Positions 58,718 to 64,000 of a stretch of 64,000 bases of DNA are shown here, piece after piece. The DNA is from Dipteris shenzhenensis (Eukaryota; Polypodiophyta; Polypodiopsida; Gleicheniales): NCBI GenBank assembly GCA_047967505.1, contig CM106541.1. One strand, 5' to 3'. Each line of letters begins with the position of its first letter. Within the stretch, counting starts at the first letter, position 1. The translations under genes and the position numbers were made by a program. The notes beneath the pieces are model-generated. The model ran no database searches. It was given only the letters and a program-made list of their open reading frames with translations, and was not told where the DNA came from.

Positions 58718-60435
58718 AACGGAGAGGGGTGAGGAAGGGGGAAGGGGAGAGGAGGGGGAGGGAGGGAGGAAGGGGAGGAAAGGGGAGGGGAATGGGGAGG
58801 GGTAGGGGAGGGAAAGGGGGGAAGGGGAGGGGAGGGAAGGGGGAAGGGGAAAGGGAGGGGGAGGGGAGGGAAGGGGGAAGGGCAGGGGAGGGGGAAAGGG
58901 AAGGGGAGGGGGAGGGGGAGGGGAGGGGTGAGGAAGGGAAGGAGTGGGGAGGGGGCCTCCCTAATGCATGCTCTAGCAGCTGCGGCCACCGAGCACCTAA
59001 AGAAACAATAGAAGGAAAGGAAAATTGGAGAGGAGGGAAGAGGGAAGGGGAGGGGAGGGGTTAGGAAGGGAAGGAAAGGGGAGGGGGCTCACAAATACAT
59101 GCGCTAGTGTCCACGACCGCCAAGCCCCTGCATTTTTTCTTTTTTGCGTTTGGTGGCCATGGCTGCCCAATTTGTGTTTTGGATTGGAAGGGGGAGGATG
59201 AAGGGAAGAGAGAGGGGAGGGAGAAGAGAGAGGGAGAGGGGAGGGGAAGAGAAGAGAGGGAGAGGGGAGAGGAAGAAGAGAGAGAGGGGAGGGAGAAAAG
59301 AGAGGGAGAGGGGAGCAGAGGGAAGAGAGGGAGATGAGAGAGGGAGAGGGGAGAGGAAGAGAAGAGGGAAGAGAGGGAGAAGAGGGGAGAAGAGAGAGAG
59401 GGGGGGGAAGGGAGAGGGACAGGGGAGAGGAAGCAAAAAGCAAAGGGAGGGAGAGGGAAGGGGAATGTGAGTAGAGAGGGAGACGAGAAGGGAATGTCCA
59501 TATATAAGGTATGAAACCCTAAAATTTTTGAATTCAAACGGGGAGAGGAGAGAGGAGCGGGGAGTTTGAATTCTAGGAGAGGGAAGGGAGATAATGGTGA
59601 GGAGAGAGTTTGAATTCTAGGGAGGGAGAGGGAGAGAGGAAAAAGAGAGGGAAATTCAAAACGTTAGGGTTCTGTGGCTTATATATAGACTCTCACATTC
59701 CCCTCCCTTTGCTTTCCCCTTCCTCTCCCCTCTCCTTCTCTCCTCTCCTGTCCCTATCTCTTCTCCCCTCTCGTCCCCTCTCCTTCCTTTCTTCCCTCTT
59801 CTTTCTCTCGCCTCTCCCTCTCTCTTCTCACTCTCTTCCCTCTTTTTTCTCTCACCTCTCCCTCTCTCTTCTTGCTCTCTTCCCTCTTCTTTCTCTCGCC
59901 TCTCCCTCTCTCTTCTCGCTCTCTTGCCTTCCACTCTCCTCTCCCTCTCTCTTGAGTCTTCTCCCTCCCCTCTCTCTCTTCTTCCTCTTTCCTCTTTCCC
60001 TCTCTCTTCTCCTTTCCCTCTCTCTTCCCTTCACCCCTCGCCCTTTTAATCCAAAACACAAATTGGGCGGCCGCGGCCACTAAGCCCTTGCACTTTTTTT
60101 AACTTTTTTTTTTTGCAGGGGCTTAGTGGCCGTGGCTACCAGAGCATGTATTTGTGAGCCCCCTTCCCTCTCCCCTCTCCTTCCTTTCCTTACCCCTCCC
60201 CTCCCCTTCCAAGAGCATGCATTAGGGGCTTGGCAGCCGTTGCCGCTAGAGCATGCATTAGGGAGTCCCCCTCCCCCCTCCCCTTCCTCACCTCTCCCCT
60301 CCCCTTCCCCCTCCCCTCCCCTTACCCCTTCCATCCTCTCCCCTCCCCTTCCCTTCCCCCTTCCCCTCCCCTCCCCATCGGGCCTTCCCCTCCCCTCCCC
60401 TCCCCCCCCCTCCCCTCCCCTTCCCTTCCTCACTA
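58718..60435. repeat. 1.7-kb inverted repeat of purine and pyrimidine arms
   Basis: The left half (58723-59560) is mostly purine on the top strand (GGGGA and GAGAGGG units). The right half (59690-60432) is mostly pyrimidine. Non-repetitive markers occur in both in inverted order: ATGCATGCTCTAGC (58963 and the complement near 60250), CTCACAAATACATG (59088; complement near 60150), GCCCAATTTGTGTTTTGGAT (59164; complement near 60050) and ATATATAAG near 59500 (complement near 59680). This is one large imperfect palindrome with a centre near 59600. Its open frames are compositional artefacts. It may be a fold-back element or an inverted satellite duplication. Confidence 0.88.
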
Positions 60436-60439
60436 GTAG

Positions 60440-60810
60440 CCATTGGTGAGCCACCTTCTACAAGAGGAACCTGGCATTTCCTGTGACAAAGCTCTTCCAG
60501 ATAGTCCTCAGCCTTTTATTCCACCATGTCTGGTCCCTTTGAAGGCCCCATTTTTTGTTAAGCTCCACAAGGGTCGCAACATTCTACAGCATCCGTCGGT
60601 ATACTACCTTGGCTGAGAGTTTCCTAAGATGAGTCTTTCCCACAACACATTGATCCTCCCTCCATTATGAGGAGGCAACCATGTTTGTTGGCCACCCTCC
60701 AAAATGCATTGTAGAACATTGTGAAGTAGGCATTTCTCACCAAGGCTCAAGGGGAAGTGTTCCTCTAGTTGATCAACTAAGAACTAGTTTGATGCATTCA
60801 CGTCCCATAA
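60440..60810 (-). pseudogene. LINE C-terminal scrap
   Basis: The minus strand includes KKWGLQRDQTWWNKRLRTIW and NARFLL followed by KVAHQW, resembling the WKxxWxGKARFFLWKVLHH region after the RT of plant LINEs. A stop replaces the Trp before KVAHQW. The inverted repeat begins directly after this, so it may have inserted into, or recombined with, this LINE. Confidence 0.45.
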
Positions 60811-60811
60811 A

Positions 60812-62131
60812 TTGACCCACCTTCGCACATCTTTTGGGAACAAACTCCGGGCTCTTGTAACATCATGATTGTTAGATATCAATGCTCCACTCTCGTGTAT
60901 CTACGTAGGAACCAGCTAACTCTACTTGTAAGCCCCCCATATGAGGAGAAGGCATTTGAGTAGCTCGGTTATCCAGTAGGTCCTGGTTTGGACACCAAAT
61001 GGGGGCCATTGTGGCCTCATGGATGGACGGCTTCAGATAGAGTTGGCACACTGCCAACTAGGCTACATGCAAGTGTAGGAAGGCATCCCATGAGTGACCA
61101 CACTGAGGGTAGATGGAGCATTTCCCAGGGCAACCCACTCTCGGGTTGCAGGGCCCGTTTGGAGCCCTAGATGATCTCGGATGGCTCTAGGCCGAACGGA
61201 CACCATAGGTGAGTTGCTCTATTATGCGCCACGGTTCTAACGTGTGGTCGGTGGCCTATTTTGAGACTGACCTCCAGTCAGCCGTTTTGGGTCAACTGGG
61301 TCGGTCTCCCAATTCAGTCTAACCAACTACGACTGGTGGCTATATAAGAGCAAGCCCGTGAAGCCCATATTCATCACTAGCTACAGCAACCCTAATTCCT
61401 TAACATTCAGCCTCCGTCCTCTATTGTTTCCAGCATGCCATCAAAGCTTCTCACACAAGAGCGCACGACTTTTGACCCACCTTCGCACATCTTTTGGGAA
61501 CAAACTCCGGGCTCTTGTAACATCATGATTGTTAGATATCAATGCTCCACTCTCGTGTATCTACGCAGGAACCAGCTAACTCTACTTGTAAGCCCCCCAT
61601 ATGAGGAGAAGGCATTTGAGTAGCTCGGTTATCCAGTAGGTCCTGGTTTGGACACCAAATGGGGGCCATTGTGGCCTCATGGATGGACGGCTTCAGATAG
61701 AGTTGGCACACTGCCAACTAGGCTACATGCAAGTGTAGGAAGGCATCCCATGAGTGACCACACTGAGGGTAGATGGAGCATTTCCCAGGGCAACCCACTC
61801 TCGGGTTGCAGGGCCCGTTTGGAGCCCTAGATGATCTCGGATGGCTCTAGGCCGAAACGGACACCATAGGTGAGTTGCTCTATTATGCGCCACGGTTCTA
61901 ACGTGTGGTCGGTGGCCTATTTTGAGACTGACCTCCAGTCAGCCGTTTTGGGTCAACTGGGTCGGTCTCCCAATTCAGTCTAACCAACTACGACTGGTGG
62001 GTATATAAGAGCAAGCCCGTGAAGCCCATATTCATCACTAGCTACAGCAACCCTAATTCCTTAACATTTAGCCTCCGTCCTCTATTGTTTCCAGCATGCC
62101 ATCAAAGCTTCTCACACAAGAGCGCACGACT
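60812..62131 (+). repeat. 660-bp tandem duplication covering part of an LTR
   Basis: Units 60812-61471 and 61472-62131 are almost identical; one base insertion and a few substitutions were seen. Each contains about 58 bp of outside sequence followed by the first 600 bp of the LTR that ends at 62262, including its TATATAAG promoter box (61342-61349 and 62002-62009). Confidence 0.92.
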
Positions 62132-62262
62132 GGGAGACAATGCCATCTATTGTATCAGTTTTACAGTAATCAAATTTATGATTCTCCATACTATCTGCTT
62201 TTCTCTCTTGCATACGAGATCCTGTTATCTGTTGAGCAGAGATGTTGTATTGTTTTCTTACA
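61530..62262 (+). repeat. probable 5' LTR of the terminal copia element
   Basis: It starts TGTTAGATATC and ends TTTTCTTACA directly before a primer site. A TATATAAG box lies at 62002-62009. The left end is inferred from the TG start, because the 3' LTR lies outside the window. Confidence 0.6.
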
Positions 62263-62274
62263 TGGTATCAGAGC
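62263..62274 (+). other. primer-binding site, initiator Met tRNA
   Basis: TGGTATCAGAGC, a perfect copy of the canonical plant copia site, 59 bp before the gag ATG. Confidence 0.95.
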
Positions 62275-62332
62275 TTGGGCTCTAGCAAGAAGATTTGGTA
62301 GTGTGTTTCTGTTTGCGAGCAGATTGTGAGAG

Positions 62333-64000
62333 ATGGCCTAGCCCGCAAGACTACGAATCCCACCGTTCGGTGAAAGCAGAAAGTTGGATGGCACTAACTA
62401 TCCACTCTGGAAGTTCAAGATGAAGACCATCCTAAGTGCATACGAGCTTTGGGATACTGCTACTAGGGTGGATGTGAAGCTGGTTGCGAGACCGAATCTA
62501 GCCAATGCAGGACAACAGATAGTACCAATTGCGGATGAGATTCTCGCATGGACAAGAAGAAATGCAGATGCACTGTGTTCTATTGTCTGCAGTGTAAGTG
62601 ATTCTGTCATAGCGTTAATTCAACATGTCACAACAGCAAACGAGGCATGGACGGTCTTGAAAAATTAGTATAAGACCACGAATCACACGCGGATTCAGAA
62701 TCTGGAGACTCAACTCGCGAATGAGAAATTGTATGAGTCTGAAAGTAGAATTCATCACCAGGGTGAAGAATCTGTGCGATCAGATGACTGCGATTGGCAT
62801 CACCATCACTAGCGAGAATCTAGCACGAAGATGCATACGGATTCTCCCACCAAAGTACGACGGTCTTGTTACGGCCAAAAACAACATCTCTACTCACTGT
62901 AAACTTACGAGTAGAAAGGTTATAGCATCTATAACGCAGAACATAAATCCGCCCCTCAACTTTGAGGATTTTAGCATGATGCTTCTGGAGGAGGAGATGC
63001 ATCAAAAGACGAGGACTAGAGAAGATTTGGCTTTCTCAGTTGGATTAAAGAAAGGTAAGGGTAAGGACTCTGGTAACTCACATCTTCTTCTGATGATAAA
63101 AAGAGAAAGAAGAAGATCAAGTGCTTCTATTGCAACAAGGCAAGGCACAAGCAGAATGAGTGCCAGAAGAAGATTGCAGATGAGAAGAACGGAGTAAAGA
63201 AAGAGTCCAGCAACAGTGCACAGGTAGTACCAATAGAGCTATTCGTAGCAATTGAGGAGATTTGCATGGAGGCAGTTCATGTACTTGCGGATGAACCTTG
63301 GATTATTGACAGTGGTGCATCGCACCACATGACCAGTTGAAAGGATTGGTATACCTCTCTACATCCGGTAGGGAATGACATCCTGGTAGCAGTTGGCAAT
63401 GATGCAAAATGTCCAACAAAAGGAAAAGGTACGATTGCTGTCAAGTCAGATGGAGTTGTAAAACAGTTGTCCGATGTTCTTTATGTGCTAGATATCAATA
63501 GGAACTTGTCCGTTTCTGTGATCACGGATTGGGACCTCAAAGTTCACTTTGATAATAATGGCACATAGATTTTGGATCTTCAAGGGAAGGTCATTGGTAA
63601 AGGTACACGGCGCAACAACATCTACGAACTCTCAGCTTTCAGTGCTCGAGCCGATGTGAGCAACACTAAGTTGTGGCATGAGAGGTTTGGTAATCTAAAC
63701 CTTAGTTCTTTAAAGGAGATGCATAAAAGTGGAATGATTGCAGACCTACCAGAAATTATAGATCTGCCCGATGTATGTGAAGCTTGCATGATGGGCAAGC
63801 AGCATCGGCAGCCCTTTCCTAAAGAGGCCAGTAGGGCAAAGGCTCCTCTAGAGCTCGTTCACACGGACCTCTGCGAAAAGATGGAGATGGAAGCTTTGGG
63901 TGGTTCCTACTACTTCATGACGCTGATCGACGACTACAGTAGAAGGATATGGATATACTTCCTGAAGACTAAAGATGAGGCTTTCAGTAAGTTCAAAGAA
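62333..64000 (+). pseudogene. copia gag-protease-integrase, runs off the window
   Basis: Gag begins at 62333 and carries TAG at codon 3 (62339-62341). It holds DGTNYPLWKFKMKTIL (retrotransposon gag N-terminal motif), a frameshift near 62745, VKNLCDQM, a shift near 63090 and an intact CCHC knuckle CFYCNKARHKQNEC near 63121-63162. The protease core WIIDSGASHHM near 63300-63330 keeps its Asp. GAG-preintegrase follows (KLWHERFGNLNL, CEACMMGKQH). Integrase begins with LVHTDLCEKM and DDYSRRIWIYFLK and is cut by the window end. Other stops at about 62666, 63339 and 63565 fit Gln or Arg positions changed by C to T. Integrase beyond its first Asp, RT and RNase H lie outside. Confidence 0.92.

Noticed and set aside
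58729-60454. Long open frames rich in Arg/Gly/Glu or Pro/Leu/Ser
   Set aside because: They come from homopurine and homopyrimidine composition, occur in several frames of both strands and have no domain content.
62131-62262. A very short 132-bp LTR (TGGGAG to TTACA) for the terminal copia
   Set aside because: The TATATAAG box at 62002 would lie outside it, and TGTTAGATATC at 61530 is a better LTR start.
1-64000. CRISPR arrays, tRNA or rRNA genes
   Set aside because: No regularly spaced identical repeats with unique spacers, and no cloverleaf or rRNA core sequence, were seen. The only tRNA-related sequences are primer-binding sites.

Overview
This is repeat-dominated nuclear DNA from a land plant. 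The evidence is one host gene of the plant SRR1 (SENSITIVITY TO RED LIGHT REDUCED 1) family at 35080-36447, plant-type Ty1/copia and chromodomain Ty3/gypsy elements primed by initiator-Met tRNA, L1-type LINEs, and Helitron-class rolling-circle transposons. Gene density (one clear host gene in 64 kb), deep nesting and heavy decay suggest a large genome. A seed-free plant such as a fern or lycophyte is my guess; the sequence does not prove the lineage. No rRNA, tRNA, CRISPR or bacterial-type operons were seen.

Layout. 1-5.9 kb: an AGTACT-rich degenerate repeat, a decayed LINE endonuclease and a copia gag scrap. 6.2-15.5 kb: the 5' part of a plus-strand copia element (6.5-8.05 kb) and its RNase H plus 3' LTR (14.94-15.45 kb), separated by a minus-strand copia element (8178-14936) whose whole gag-pol is one frame broken only by stop codons. 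15.5-19.0 kb: a gypsy fragment joined to a copia RT fragment, then a second copy of the same long leader and 257-bp LTR. 19.0-20.4 kb: LINE reverse transcriptase. 20.4-26.7 kb: a truncated minus-strand Helitron N-terminal/Rep gene with a possible multi-exon OB-fold (RPA-like) gene upstream. 29.0-34.4 kb: a second minus-strand Helitron with Rep, PIF1-like helicase and a C-terminal EEP endonuclease, the architecture called Helentron. 35.1-36.4 kb: SRR1-like gene. 37.6-40.1 kb: gypsy scraps and a possible solo LTR. 40.9-45.3 kb: a LINE RT gene split by a complete non-autonomous LTR element with a GTCCC target duplication. 46.8-49.8 kb: short tandem repeats and a gypsy RT scrap. 51.4-60.4 kb: a large homopurine/homopyrimidine inverted repeat containing a complete 7.2-kb chromodomain gypsy element. 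60.4-64 kb: a LINE scrap, a 660-bp tandem duplication covering most of an LTR, and the 5' part of a copia element that runs off the window.

The genes do not form a pathway; the window is a record of layered insertions. Three points stand out: the Helentron-type endonuclease module in a plant; the fact that nearly every assignable premature stop in the LTR elements is a C-to-T change (mostly Gln CAG to TAG), as expected from deamination of methylated DNA; and several insertions that can be ordered in time from target duplications and reading-frame continuity.
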